A stretch of DNA of 64,000 nt from Halioglobus sp. Its GTDB lineage: Bacteria > Pseudomonadota > Gammaproteobacteria > Pseudomonadales > Halieaceae. The notes beneath the pieces were generated by a model. It searched no databases. It was not told the DNA's origin and was given only the letters and a program-made list of their open reading frames with translations. This document shows, piece after piece, positions 19,586-28,069 of this stretch (positions are counted from its first letter, which is position 1; each line of letters opens with the position of its first letter). A program made the translations under genes and the position numbers. The stretch covers positions 52,203-116,202 of the forward strand of contig PABK01000058.1 in the NCBI GenBank assembly GCA_002699145.1, in the 5' to 3' direction.

Positions 19586-19759
19586 GGTGGGAGCTTATCG
19601 CATCGGGCCGTTCAGGTTAACGGAATTGCCCGGCGAGCAAAAGGGATACCCGGCGCAGAAGCCGTGTCGTGTCGGGGCGCCGCGAACCCGCGGCGGGTGA
19701 GCGCCGCGCCCCGCTCGCCAACGCGGGCAGGGCGCGCCTGGTCACTGCGGGACGGTCGC

Positions 19760-20209
19760 TTACTCGGGGACGACCGCGAGTTGCACGTGCGCGGTGACGT
19801 CGCCGTGCACCTGGATGGCAATCTCGTAATCGCCCAGTTCGCGCAGGGCGCCCTCGGGCAGGCGCACTTCGGACTTGTCCACGATACAGCCCACCGCTTC
19901 GAGTGCGTCGGCGATGTCGCGGGTGCCGACGGAACCGAACAGCTTGCCTTCCTCGCCGGCGTTGGCCTTGATCTCGATCGGCTCCAGGGCATCGATGGCC
20001 TCGCCGCGGGCCTGCGCCTCGGCCAGGGTCTGCGCCGCGGCCGCCTCCAGTTCCGCGCGCCGCGCCTCGAACTCGGCCGTATTCGCGTCGGTGGCGGGTA
20101 CCGCCTTGCCCTGGGGAATGAGGTAGTTGCGGCCGAACCCGGCCTTCACGTCCACGGTGTCGCCGAGGTTACCCAGGTTGTTGATGTTTTCCAGCAGAAT
20201 GACTTGCAT
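19760..20209 (-). CDS. rplI: 50S ribosomal protein L9
   Basis: 149-residue ribosomal protein at the base of the L1 stalk. The N-terminal [36 protein letters not shown] is the family signature, followed by the long linker helix and C-terminal domain. Downstream of the DUF2232 membrane protein gene in the rpsF-rpsR block. Confidence 0.98.
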   Translation of the reverse strand: MQVILLENINNLGNLGDTVDVKAGFGRNYLIPQGKAVPATDANTAEFEARRAELEAAAAQTLAEAQARGEAIDALEPIEIKANAGEEGKLFGSVGTRDIADALEAVGCIVDKSEVRLPEGALRELGDYEIAIQVHGDVTAHVQLAVVPE

Positions 20210-20261
20210 CGTTCCTTCCTCTTTTGCAGGGGTCGCCCCCTCGCGTCGTGTCTCGAATTCC

Positions 20262-21128
20262 TTACTGCCCGCTTTCCCCGGGCTCCCAGCGCCGGCGTAA
20301 ATCCAGCGCGCTATCCGCTACCGCCAGGCCCACCATCACCAGCTGCATGGGCACGAGCAGCCAGGCGCCGTAAAACAGCCACATGGCGCCGCGGCTCCAG
20401 CCGCGCAGCCTGGCGCGGGCATGCACCAGCCCCAGGCCGGCGAAGGTCAGCGGCACCACCGCCACCATCGCCCAGATACTCCAGGTCATCCCCTGCCCGG
20501 ACAGTACCAGCAGGGCCACCACCAGGCCGGCGCTCACAGCGAGCGGGTAGCGCAGCGCGCGGAACTCCGCGCCAAACCCTCCCGGGTTGTACAGGGCCGC
20601 CTGCCAGTAGCGGCCGAGCATCAGGCACAACAGCGACATGACCGCCACACCGCTGCCCATTAATCCGGCGATGGCCGCACTGCCGGGCCTGGGTAATTCC
20701 ATCGGGTTACCCGCCGCGGCCAGGGCCTCCTCGCGCAATACCATATATGGCTCGACGACCCGTTCCGACACCAGCGCCAGGTACTGCTCGCCCAGCGCCA
20801 GCATCAGGCCGCCGGCCAGCAGGGCGACGCCCACGCTGGCCAGGATCGCCGTCGCCAGGCTGACCGTGACACGCAGCACCATCGCCAGGGCGGCGGTGCC
20901 ACCGAGCAGGGCGAGGTAACTGCCGTCGCCCAGGGACCAGGCGATTACCGCCGCCGGCAGCAGCGCCCACAACAACACAAAGGCGCCTTCCGCCGCGCCG
21001 CGCCGCAGGGTAACCAGCGCAATCGCCGCCGCACTCACCCAGCTGAACAACAGGCTGGCCGACCCCAGCACCGCCACCAGCAGTGCCTGCGGGCGGCCGC
21101 GCATGATGAAACGGGCCAGGCCTTGCAC
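20262..21128 (-). CDS. DUF2232 family membrane protein
   Basis: Integral membrane protein of 288 residues with repeated hydrophobic stretches along its whole length. A DUF2232 (YybS-like) membrane protein between rpsR and rplI is found in Pseudomonas and relatives at exactly this place. Function unknown; position suggests co-transcription with the ribosomal genes. It ends with a charged tail ([13 protein letters not shown]). Confidence 0.8.
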   Translation of the reverse strand: MQGLARFIMRGRPQALLVAVLGSASLLFSWVSAAAIALVTLRRGAAEGAFVLLWALLPAAVIAWSLGDGSYLALLGGTAALAMVLRVTVSLATAILASVGVALLAGGLMLALGEQYLALVSERVVEPYMVLREEALAAAGNPMELPRPGSAAIAGLMGSGVAVMSLLCLMLGRYWQAALYNPGGFGAEFRALRYPLAVSAGLVVALLVLSGQGMTWSIWAMVAVVPLTFAGLGLVHARARLRGWSRGAMWLFYGAWLLVPMQLVMVGLAVADSALDLRRRWEPGESGQ

Positions 21129-21158
21129 GGCGTGTCTGTCTTGCCGCCGGGCGGCGCC

Positions 21159-21386
21159 TTACTTGTGCGCGTCCGAGTAGGGCAGCAGGGCCAGGAAACG
21201 CGCGCGCTTGATGGCGGTCGCCAGCTGGCGCTGGTAGCGGGCCTTGGTGCCTGTGATACGGCTGGGAACGATCTTGCCGGTTTCGGATACATAGGCCTTG
21301 AGGGTATCGAGATCCTTGTAATCGATCTCCTTGGTGCCCTCGGCGGTGAAGCGGCAGAACTTACGGCGACGGAAAAAACGTGCCAT
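21159..21386 (-). CDS. rpsR: 30S ribosomal protein S18
   Basis: 75-residue small-subunit protein that pairs with S6 on the platform. [17 protein letters not shown] start and [29 protein letters not shown] are diagnostic. It follows rpsF by 47 bases on the same strand. Confidence 0.98.
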   Translation of the reverse strand: MARFFRRRKFCRFTAEGTKEIDYKDLDTLKAYVSETGKIVPSRITGTKARYQRQLATAIKRARFLALLPYSDAHK

Positions 21387-21433
21387 GGCAATTACTCCTT
21401 ACGAATTCGATGCAGGTGGACGCGGGGGCGGCG

Positions 21434-21895
21434 CTACTCTTCGGTAGCGGCGGCCTCTTGCTGCGCCGGCTCCTCGCTCTTCTCCGCCTTTTCGGACTTC
21501 TCGGCGGCGCCCTGGTTGCGCGAGGCCTCGGCGGCCTGGCGCTCCTCGTAACGGCTCTTGCGCTCGCGGTTTTCCTTCTCGGCCTTCATGATGAAGGACT
21601 CATCGACTACCGGCTCGTCGCGGCGGATCACCAGGTTGCGAATGACCGCGTCGTTGTAGCGGAAGGTCGTGGTCAACTCGTCCATGGCCTCGGCGCTGGC
21701 CTCGACATTCATCAGCACGTAGTGCGCCTTGTGGATCTTGTTGATGGGGTAGGCAAGCTGGCGACGGCCCCAGTCTTCCAGACGGTGCACGCTGCCACCG
21801 TCTTTCTGGATGGTCGCCGAATAGCGCTCGATCATGCCGGGCACCTGCTCGGACTGGTCCGGATGGACCATGAATACGATCTCGTAGTGTCGCAT
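21434..21895 (-). CDS. rpsF: 30S ribosomal protein S6
   Basis: 153-residue S6, starting [21 protein letters not shown]. The ORF track extends the frame upstream, but family members begin at this ATG, and AAAGGAG-like sequence precedes it. The C-terminus carries a Glu/Lys/Ala-rich tail ([12 protein letters not shown]...) about 20 residues longer than E. coli S6; S6 tails are variable and can be glutamylated in some bacteria. First ribosomal gene of the rpsF-rpsR-DUF2232-rplI group. Confidence 0.97.
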   Translation of the reverse strand: MRHYEIVFMVHPDQSEQVPGMIERYSATIQKDGGSVHRLEDWGRRQLAYPINKIHKAHYVLMNVEASAEAMDELTTTFRYNDAVIRNLVIRRDEPVVDESFIMKAEKENRERKSRYEERQAAEASRNQGAAEKSEKAEKSEEPAQQEAAATEE

Positions 21896-22052
21896 ACGAA
21901 AGGCTCCTTTCGGGGTTATGCCACCCGTCGGCCCAGGGCGCGCGGTGTGGCAAGGAGAATCGGCCGCCGGACACTCCGTGCGGCCGGGCAAATTTTGAGG
22001 TGGCGGATTCTACAGGCTTTACAGGGCCTTAACAAGAGCGCCGCGGCGGCCT

Positions 22053-22802
22053 TCAGCGGCGCTGCCGCACCGCCTCGAACAGGCACACGCCGGCCGCCAC
22101 CGAGACGTTGAGGCTGCTCACCGCGCCGGCCATGGGCAGGTGCACCAGCACGTCGCAGGCCTCGCGCGTGAGGCGCCGCAGACCGGCCCCCTCGGCGCCC
22201 AGCACCAGCGCCAGCGACCCCTTCAAGTCATTGTCGTATAAGGATATTTCCGCCTCCCCGGCGGCGCCGTACAACCACACGCCGCGCGCCTTGAGGGCGT
22301 CCAGGGTGCGTCGCAGGTTGGTCACCTGGACGAAGGGCACGGTGTCGGCGGCGCCACAGGCGACCTTGCGCGCGACCGGCGTCAGCGAAGCGGAGCGGTC
22401 CTTCGGCGCGATCACCGCGTCCACCCCCGCCGCGTCCGCGCTGCGCAGGCAGGCGCCGAGGTTGTGCGGGTCGGTGACCCCGTCCAGCACCAGCAGCAAC
22501 ACCGGCGCTGCACTCTGCTCGACATGCGCCAGCAGGTCCGCCTCGCGCCAGCCGAGGCCGGTGTCCGTGCCGTCCGTCGCGGGGTTCGTTTCCGCCACCA
22601 CCCCCTGGTGCCGCCCCTCGACCAGTTCGTCCAGGGTCTCGCGAGGGGCGAACTCCACGCTGACATTCTGTTCCCGGGCCAGGCCGACCAGGGCGGCGCG
22701 GCGCCGGTCGTTGCGGCCCTTCTGCACCAGCAGGCGGGTGATGGCGCCGGGGTCGCGCCGCAACAGGCTCTCGACCGCGTGGATGCCGTAGATGCGCTGC
22801 AT
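22053..22802 (-). CDS. rlmB: 23S rRNA (guanosine-2'-O)-methyltransferase RlmB
   Basis: SPOUT-class methyltransferase for Gm2251 in the 23S rRNA P loop. The 249 residues include an N-terminal substrate-binding domain (MQRIYGIHAVESLL) and SPOUT motifs LDGVTDPHNLGACLRSADAAG, LVLGAEGAGLRRL and SSLNVSVAAGVCLFEA. The ORF track uses an upstream TTG; the ATG two codons later is preferred because E. coli RlmB begins at the equivalent residue. It follows rnr with only a few bases between, the standard rnr-rlmB pair. Confidence 0.96.
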   Translation of the reverse strand: MQRIYGIHAVESLLRRDPGAITRLLVQKGRNDRRRAALVGLAREQNVSVEFAPRETLDELVEGRHQGVVAETNPATDGTDTGLGWREADLLAHVEQSAAPVLLLVLDGVTDPHNLGACLRSADAAGVDAVIAPKDRSASLTPVARKVACGAADTVPFVQVTNLRRTLDALKARGVWLYGAAGEAEISLYDNDLKGSLALVLGAEGAGLRRLTREACDVLVHLPMAGAVSSLNVSVAAGVCLFEAVRQRR

Positions 22803-22804
22803 GC

Positions 22805-25174
22805 TCAACGCCGGCGCCGCTGTCCCGTCCTGCGCGGCGCCTTGCCGCGGCTCTTGCCGCCGGACTTGCGCCCGCCGCCCTTGCCGTCACCCTGCGCCTT
22901 GCCCTCGCTCTTGCCTTCACTCCTGTCCGCGCCCCTGGCGCCGCGCTTGCCCGACGTTTTTTCCTCCACCAGCGCCAGGTCGATCTTGCGGTCGTCCAGG
23001 TCCACCCGCGCGACCTGCACGCGCACACCGCCGCCAAGGCGGAAACTGCGCCCGCTGCGCTCGCCGCTCAGGCGCTGTTTCGCCGCGTCGAAGTGGTAGT
23101 AATCCCCGGGCAGCGCGGTGACATGCACCAGCCCTTCTATATACAGGCCGCTCAGCTCCACGAACAGGCCGAAACCGGTGACCGCGCTGATCACCCCGTC
23201 AAACTCGTCCCCCACGTGTTCCTGCAGGTACTCGCACTTGAGCCAGGCGTCCACCTCGCGGGTGGCGTCGTCGGCGCGCCGCTCGGTCATGGAGCAATGC
23301 TCGCCGAACGCCGCCATGGCCTGCACGTTGTAGGGGAAAATACGCTTCGCCGGCAGCGTGCCGGCGCCCTCTACACGGCGCACGCCAGTGACCTGGCGCT
23401 CGCTGCGCACCAGGTGGCGGATGCCGCGGTGCACCAGCAGGTCGGGGTAGCGGCGGATGGGCGAGGTAAAATGGGCGTAGGCGTCGTAGTGCAGGCCGAA
23501 GTGGCCGCGGTTGTCGGGCTGGTACACCGCCTGGCTCAGGGAGCGCAGCAGCATGGTCTGGATGACATGGGCGTCGTCGCGCCCCTGCACCTGTGACAGC
23601 AGGTGCTGGTAGTCCAGCGGCGAGGGCCTGGCGCCGCCGGGCAGCTCCAGGCCCAGTTCGCCGAGGAACTTGCGCAGGCCCTCGAGTTTCTCCTCCGACG
23701 GCCCGTCGTGCACGCGGTAGAGGATGGGCAGTTCGTTCTCCTGGTAGAAGCGCGCGGTGGCCACGTTGGCGCAGAGCATGCACTCCTCGATCAGCTTGTG
23801 GGCGTCGTTGCGCACCACCGGCACGATGGCCTCGATCTTGCGCTGCGCGTCGAACACGATGCGCGTTTCCTGCGTGTCGAAATCGATGGCGCCGCGGCGT
23901 TCGCGGGCCTCGCGCAGGGCGCGGTAGAGGCCGTACAGGCGCCCCAGGTCGTCGACGCGCGCATCGTCCACGTCGGGGTGGCTGCCGGTTTCCAGCACCT
24001 CGCCCACCTGGGTGTAGGTCAGGCGCGCCGCCGAGTGGATCACCGCCTCGTAGAACTGGTACCTGGACAGGTTGCCGGCGCGGCTCAGCTCCATCTCGCA
24101 GACCATGGCCAGCCGGTCCACCCGCGGGCGCAGCGAACACAGGCCGTTGGACAGGGCCTCGGGCAGCATGGGCACCACGCGCCCGGGGAAATACACCGAG
24201 TTGCCGCGGTCAGCCGCCTCCTCGTCCAGCGCCGACCCCGGCCGCACGTAGTGGGAGACATCGGCGATGGCCACGAACAGGCGCCAGCCCTGGCCGTTGC
24301 GCTCGCAGTAGACCGCGTCGTCGAAATCCTTCGCGTCCTCGCCGTCGATGGTCACGAAAGGCAGCTTGCGCAGGTCCACCCGGTGCGCCTTGTCGGCCTC
24401 GCGCGGCTCGGCCTCCAGCGCCGCGGCCTCGGCCTGCACCGCCTCGGGCCACTCCCAGGGAATGTCGTGGGCGCGGATCGCCACGTCGATTTCCAGCCCC
24501 GGGTCGAGGTGGTCGCCGAGTATCTCGGCGATGCGCCCCTTCGCACCCAGTTGCCGCGTGGGGTAATCGGTGATGTCAGCGGTGACAATCTGCCCCGACT
24601 GAGCCTCGCCCCTGGCGTTGGGCGGAATGAGGATGTGCTGGGTGAGGCGGCCGTTGTCGGGGATGACAAAGCCGATACCGCTGTCCTCCTGGTAGCGGCC
24701 GACCACCTGGCTGTGCTTGCGCTGCAGCACCTCCACCACCTTGCCCTCCAGGCGCCCGCGGCGGTCCTCGCCGGTGACCTGCACCAGCACCTCGTCGCCG
24801 TCGAAGACAAAGTGCATCTGCCGCGCGTTGAGGTAGATGTCGTCGCCCTCCTCCGCCGGCATGGCGAAGCCGTAGCCGTCGCGATGCCCCTGCACGCGGC
24901 AGCGCACCAGGTCCAGGCGGTCGACCACGGCGAAGGCGCCGCGCCGGTCCTGCATGAGCTGGCCGTCGCGCAGCATGGCGCGCAGGCGCTTGCCCAGGGC
25001 GTCGAGCTGCTCGTCGCTGCCCAGTTCGAGCTTTTTCGCCAGCTTGTTGTGATTGAGGGGCTTTTTCGCCTCCGTCAGCACCTCCATGATCAGCTCGCGG
25101 CTGGGGATGGGGTTGTCGTAGCGGGAAGCCTCGCGCTCGGCATGGGGGTCGGCAATTTTGCCATTTTTGGGCAT
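22805..25174 (-). CDS. rnr: Ribonuclease R
   Basis: Processive 3'-5' exoribonuclease that degrades structured RNA and takes part in rRNA quality control. About 789 residues: N-terminal helix-turn-helix and cold-shock domains, RNB catalytic domain with the aspartate cluster DGEDAKDFDDAV near 278-288, S1 domain near residue 650, and a strongly basic Lys/Gly/Arg C-terminal tail. I use ATG 25174 (MPKNGKIADPH) since the longer ORF begins inside a palindromic repeat. A TATAAT-like -10 on this strand lies near 25277-25282. Confidence 0.96.
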   Translation of the reverse strand: MPKNGKIADPHAEREASRYDNPIPSRELIMEVLTEAKKPLNHNKLAKKLELGSDEQLDALGKRLRAMLRDGQLMQDRRGAFAVVDRLDLVRCRVQGHRDGYGFAMPAEEGDDIYLNARQMHFVFDGDEVLVQVTGEDRRGRLEGKVVEVLQRKHSQVVGRYQEDSGIGFVIPDNGRLTQHILIPPNARGEAQSGQIVTADITDYPTRQLGAKGRIAEILGDHLDPGLEIDVAIRAHDIPWEWPEAVQAEAAALEAEPREADKAHRVDLRKLPFVTIDGEDAKDFDDAVYCERNGQGWRLFVAIADVSHYVRPGSALDEEAADRGNSVYFPGRVVPMLPEALSNGLCSLRPRVDRLAMVCEMELSRAGNLSRYQFYEAVIHSAARLTYTQVGEVLETGSHPDVDDARVDDLGRLYGLYRALREARERRGAIDFDTQETRIVFDAQRKIEAIVPVVRNDAHKLIEECMLCANVATARFYQENELPILYRVHDGPSEEKLEGLRKFLGELGLELPGGARPSPLDYQHLLSQVQGRDDAHVIQTMLLRSLSQAVYQPDNRGHFGLHYDAYAHFTSPIRRYPDLLVHRGIRHLVRSERQVTGVRRVEGAGTLPAKRIFPYNVQAMAAFGEHCSMTERRADDATREVDAWLKCEYLQEHVGDEFDGVISAVTGFGLFVELSGLYIEGLVHVTALPGDYYHFDAAKQRLSGERSGRSFRLGGGVRVQVARVDLDDRKIDLALVEEKTSGKRGARGADRSEGKSEGKAQGDGKGGGRKSGGKSRGKAPRRTGQRRRR

Positions 25175-25204
25175 AGGGCTGGGCGCCTGTTGTGGGAAGC
25201 TGTA

Positions 25205-25230
25205 CGTCATTCCCGCGGCAGCGGGAATCC
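25205..25230. repeat. GTCATTCCCGCG palindromic repeat, copy 2
   Basis: CGTCATTCCCGCG-GCA-GCGGGAATCC, a dRS3-like palindrome. It matches the copy at 16211-16233 in inverted orientation and sits in the rnr leader. Confidence 0.65.
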
Positions 25231-25312
25231 AGGTTTAGAACGACCCGGCCGACGGGCTGTCGCCAGGTCAGCGCCGATTATACGCGAGTAATGCCCGCGC
25301 CGCCTCCAGGCA

Positions 25313-25341
25313 TTGACAACAGGGCGCGGTAAAAGTAATCT
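25313..25341 (+). promoter_or_regulatory. Sigma-70 promoter of tRNA-Leu
   Basis: TTGACA followed after exactly 17 bases by TAATCT and then a GC-rich discriminator. The expected start point is about 40 bases upstream of the mature tRNA. The consensus-like spacing and position make this a strong stable-RNA promoter call. Confidence 0.8.
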
Positions 25342-25388
25342 GCGCGCCCTCGGATACCTGGTGGGTCAACCACCATACGTTTCCCGCT

Positions 25389-25475
25389 GCCCAGGTGGTG
25401 AAATTGGTAGACACGCTAGCTTCAGGTGCTAGTGCTCGCAAGGGCGTGGAGGTTCAAGTCCTCTCCTGGGCACCA
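25389..25475 (+). tRNA. tRNA-Leu (CAG)
   Basis: 87 bases with CCA encoded. Acceptor stem GCCCAGG/CCTGGGC, D-loop GTGGTGAAATTGGTAGAC, anticodon stem CTAGC/GCTAG around loop TTCAGGT with anticodon CAG at 25423-25425, a long variable arm (class II, expected for leucine) and T-arm GAGGTTCAAGTCCTC. The ICE begins immediately after its 3' end. Confidence 0.95.
25449..25475 (+). other. Probable attL core in tRNA 3' end
   Basis: The GC-rich core genome stops at the tRNA 3' end and lower-GC mobile DNA starts directly after it, so the T-arm/acceptor end is the likely recombination site. The exact core cannot be set without the attR copy, which is beyond the window. Confidence 0.55.
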
Positions 25476-25504
25476 TTTTGAAAAACATCGAAAGACCACG
25501 ATAG

Positions 25505-25539
25505 ACCATTTAAGATGCTGATTCTTAAATGGTTTTTTT
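25505..25539 (+). terminator. Rho-independent terminator after tRNA-Leu
   Basis: Perfect 11-bp stem ACCATTTAAGA/TCTTAAATGGT with a 7-base loop, followed by seven T. It lies within element DNA, so the element supplies the tRNA terminator at this junction. Confidence 0.85.
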
Positions 25540-25590
25540 GTTTATAGCGACTCGGCCACTTGTCTCTCATCGTCTCAAATTGTCCCTTCT

Positions 25591-25620
25591 GTGGAACGCC
25601 AGTGGAACGTGAGTGGAACG
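25591..25620. repeat. Three GTGGAACG repeats with 11-bp period
   Basis: GTGGAACG occurs at 25591, 25602 and 25613, one helical turn apart, about 120 bp from the tRNA end. Phased direct repeats next to an att site are typical arm-type sites for a tyrosine integrase or its directionality factor; that function is inferred. Confidence 0.6.
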
Positions 25621-25696
25621 CAGAATCGAAAATTCAGCGTCCGTTTCGGGCTCTCACACCGCCGTTCTGTTAGCCTTTCCACCTCTTTCTGCATCA

Positions 25697-26997
25697 TCAT
25701 AATCTGCGCGCCAGGGACTGCCTGACGAACGCGTTCCCGGCGCCCTTCGTCTGGTCGAGCAGAACACCAATCCGGTCTAACACATTATCTATGTGTGCCC
25801 TGTCAGCGGCTGCCACCGCCAGGTCAAAGGCGTCCACCACATCAATGGTGGTCACCTCGTAACCCCAACCTTCGTTCAACCAGCGAAGCGCGGCCATTGC
25901 CGCACCCATAGCGAACGCGGGCTCCGACTCAAGAAAATCTCTCGCCGCCCGGGTCAGCGTCTTCGGCTCGCATGGGCTCTGGTCAGCGAGCTGCAACGCG
26001 AGGTCATAGAGCTTCAAATCCTTGGCCGTCGCAAACCACTTACCTTCTTCCCCCGGCGTGGTCTTGATCAGATCCGCGAGAATGTCTCGCCGGCGCCATC
26101 ATGGGATAGCGTTTTGCCACGGCGCGAAAACGCGCAAGATACGAATTACCTTGGGCTGCACTCAGTCCATAGCGCCGATAGGCCTCGTCATGGAGGCCCG
26201 AGGAGATCAGGATCTCTTCGCAGGCCTGGTCAATCGTCAAATCCGGTTGATTCAACCCTCTGGAGGCCTCGGCGTATTTCACGGCTTCTGACTTCCTGCC
26301 CATCGCCAGTAACGCTTCGACACCGTAGCGGCGGTAATGCCAAAATGGTTTGCGGTCCAGCGCCAACAGATCAAGCAGCTCCTGATAGCGCCCCGCCACC
26401 AGCAGACAGGACAGGCAAGCCGTTGTGCCGTGAAAATAGTTACCAGGATTGGGATGAGTCCAGCATGACCGCAGTGTCGGCATCAACTCCTCCGCCCACT
26501 GATTGGCCGTTTCCACCGAACCGCATAACTCACCCCAGCGATCGCCCACCGGCCCCAGATAGTCGACGCCATCATCTTCCATGGCCTGCCACAGGCGTTC
26601 GAGCCATTTGTTACGAGTTTTGGCATCGGCCGGGGCTTTGATGATCAGCGGAATAAGATCATCGAGTGTTTTGTTCACCGCGGAACCCAGGGCGCCACTG
26701 GAACTGTCGACATGCTCCAGCGCGGGCCAGAGCTTTTCCATTAGTCGAACAGCGCCTTCGGCGGCAACGACTGGTTCTTTCTTTGCCACCTTCTTTATCT
26801 CGGAGACGGCTTCACGAAGGCGCTGACAAGCCAACTTGGAAGATTTCCAGCCATAGGTGCCTGCACGAAAACGTGCGGGGAAACACCATTTGTGCACAGC
26901 CACCTTCGTCATCCCAACACCCAGAACGCCCTTCGGCTCATTACCTAGCTCAGCGAACAACCAGATCTCACTACTGGGTGTCTTCTTTGGTTGCCAT
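25697..26997 (-). pseudogene. Broken conserved hypothetical gene at operon end
   Basis: Two ORFs (26040-26960 and 25697-26017) read as one protein when a single extra base is removed near 26085: APAR is then followed by ILADLIKTTPGEEGKWFATAKDLKLYDLALQLA. A second indel seems to lie after codon 4: ATG 26997 is one base after the previous stop, and dropping one A joins MATK to KTPSSEIWLFAEL. The intact product would be about 430 residues of a conserved family without known function (Ala/Glu-rich, helical, no obvious catalytic motif). It closes the defence operon next to attL. The lesions could be true decay or sequencing indels. Confidence 0.75.
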
Positions 26998-26998
26998 A

Positions 26999-28069
26999 CT
27001 ACGCCCCCTCGGTCGTAATACCCTGTAAATGTAACTTCAGAAATTTAATGAACAGCGCCTGAACATTTTCAACCGGCAGGTGGTTGGGAATTGAATCGAA
27101 TTTGTGGAACATATTGTCGCGGATTTCCTTTAAGGACTTAAAGGACTTCACATCGTCATTTGCTTCGTCAGGGTCAAGGATCGCAGAGATAACCAAAAAC
27201 TTATCGACGATCCTGTACTTGTCCTTCATAACATCTTTGAGTCGCTCGAAAATCGGCGTCGAAGATTCCGGAGCCCCCTGCTCCATGACCGCAAACCACT
27301 GTCGTTCATAGAGAGACTTGAAGGTCGCATTTACAAAGATTTCAAGGGCGGACCATGCAGAGATAAATGCCGGAAGGGAATCCATACCAGCCTGCAGTGA
27401 TGACAGCAGCAGCCTGACTGGCCGCTCAAGGGCCGGGGCAGCGGCCAGAGGAGCTGCCAAAGCAGCAACTTCTGCCGCAAATTCCTCCCCTATCGGGCTG
27501 GAGACATAAGCGCCAACCCTGCCCGCCTCAAAATTGAACGGATAGATCGGTATCCCTTTATCCGGATCAACCAGATATAGAACGCTACCGATCTCTTCTA
27601 GTTTTTTGTCCGCCTGGGTGGGCAAACCAAGTGCCGCACCAACGAGGACACATTCAATTGAAGCTTTGAACGGTTTTCGCAGCTCGCCTTTTGGCACATC
27701 ATCCAACGAAACTGCAAAGCCGTCCCTATCCTTACGCGTCTTGAAGTCCGGCGGATCGATTTCATCGGAGCCCTCGAATATGAGATACACACCCGCTGAT
27801 TGCTTTTCTTGCCGCTCTGTCTGAATCCGCGCAAGTTCAACTGTGAGCCGCTCCTCTGGCGAGCCGTCCGTACTGTCACCAAACAAACCTCTGAAAAGCA
27901 AAGAGACCAGCGCGTGCGAACGATCAATGTGCTCAAAATATGGATCTGGATTAGCAGTCAGAGAAGCAGTGATGTTCGGATTCTCACCTTCGCAGAGACC
28001 CAATGGATCATCACCCGATAATCCGTTCGCGCCACGGAGCTTGTAAACAGCTACGTATCTTACTTCCAT
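26999..28069 (-). CDS. Hypothetical protein with C-terminal HEPN-like Rx4H motif
   Basis: Protein of 356 residues that I do not recognise as a named family. Residues about 230-356 form a helical region with FISAWSALEIFVN and EIRDNMFHKFD; Arg317 and His322 make an Rx4H motif as in HEPN RNases (Apea-like HEPN proteins look similar). An RNA-cleaving, abortive-infection role is therefore plausible but inferred. The N-terminal 200 residues look alpha/beta and have no known motif. Its ATG overlaps the DUF2779 stop as TAATG, so it is translationally coupled to the defence operon. Confidence 0.7.
   Translation of the reverse strand: MEVRYVAVYKLRGANGLSGDDPLGLCEGENPNITASLTANPDPYFEHIDRSHALVSLLFRGLFGDSTDGSPEERLTVELARIQTERQEKQSAGVYLIFEGSDEIDPPDFKTRKDRDGFAVSLDDVPKGELRKPFKASIECVLVGAALGLPTQADKKLEEIGSVLYLVDPDKGIPIYPFNFEAGRVGAYVSSPIGEEFAAEVAALAAPLAAAPALERPVRLLLSSLQAGMDSLPAFISAWSALEIFVNATFKSLYERQWFAVMEQGAPESSTPIFERLKDVMKDKYRIVDKFLVISAILDPDEANDDVKSFKSLKEIRDNMFHKFDSIPNHLPVENVQALFIKFLKLHLQGITTEGA

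Noticed and set aside
23603-25291. 562-residue plus-strand ORF opposite rnr
   Set aside because: Frame mirror of rnr codons; composition His/Val/Ala-rich, no domain, and overlaps a secure gene.
25591-25620. CRISPR array
   Set aside because: Units are 8 bases with 3-base gaps; far too short for repeats and spacers, and no cas genes are present.
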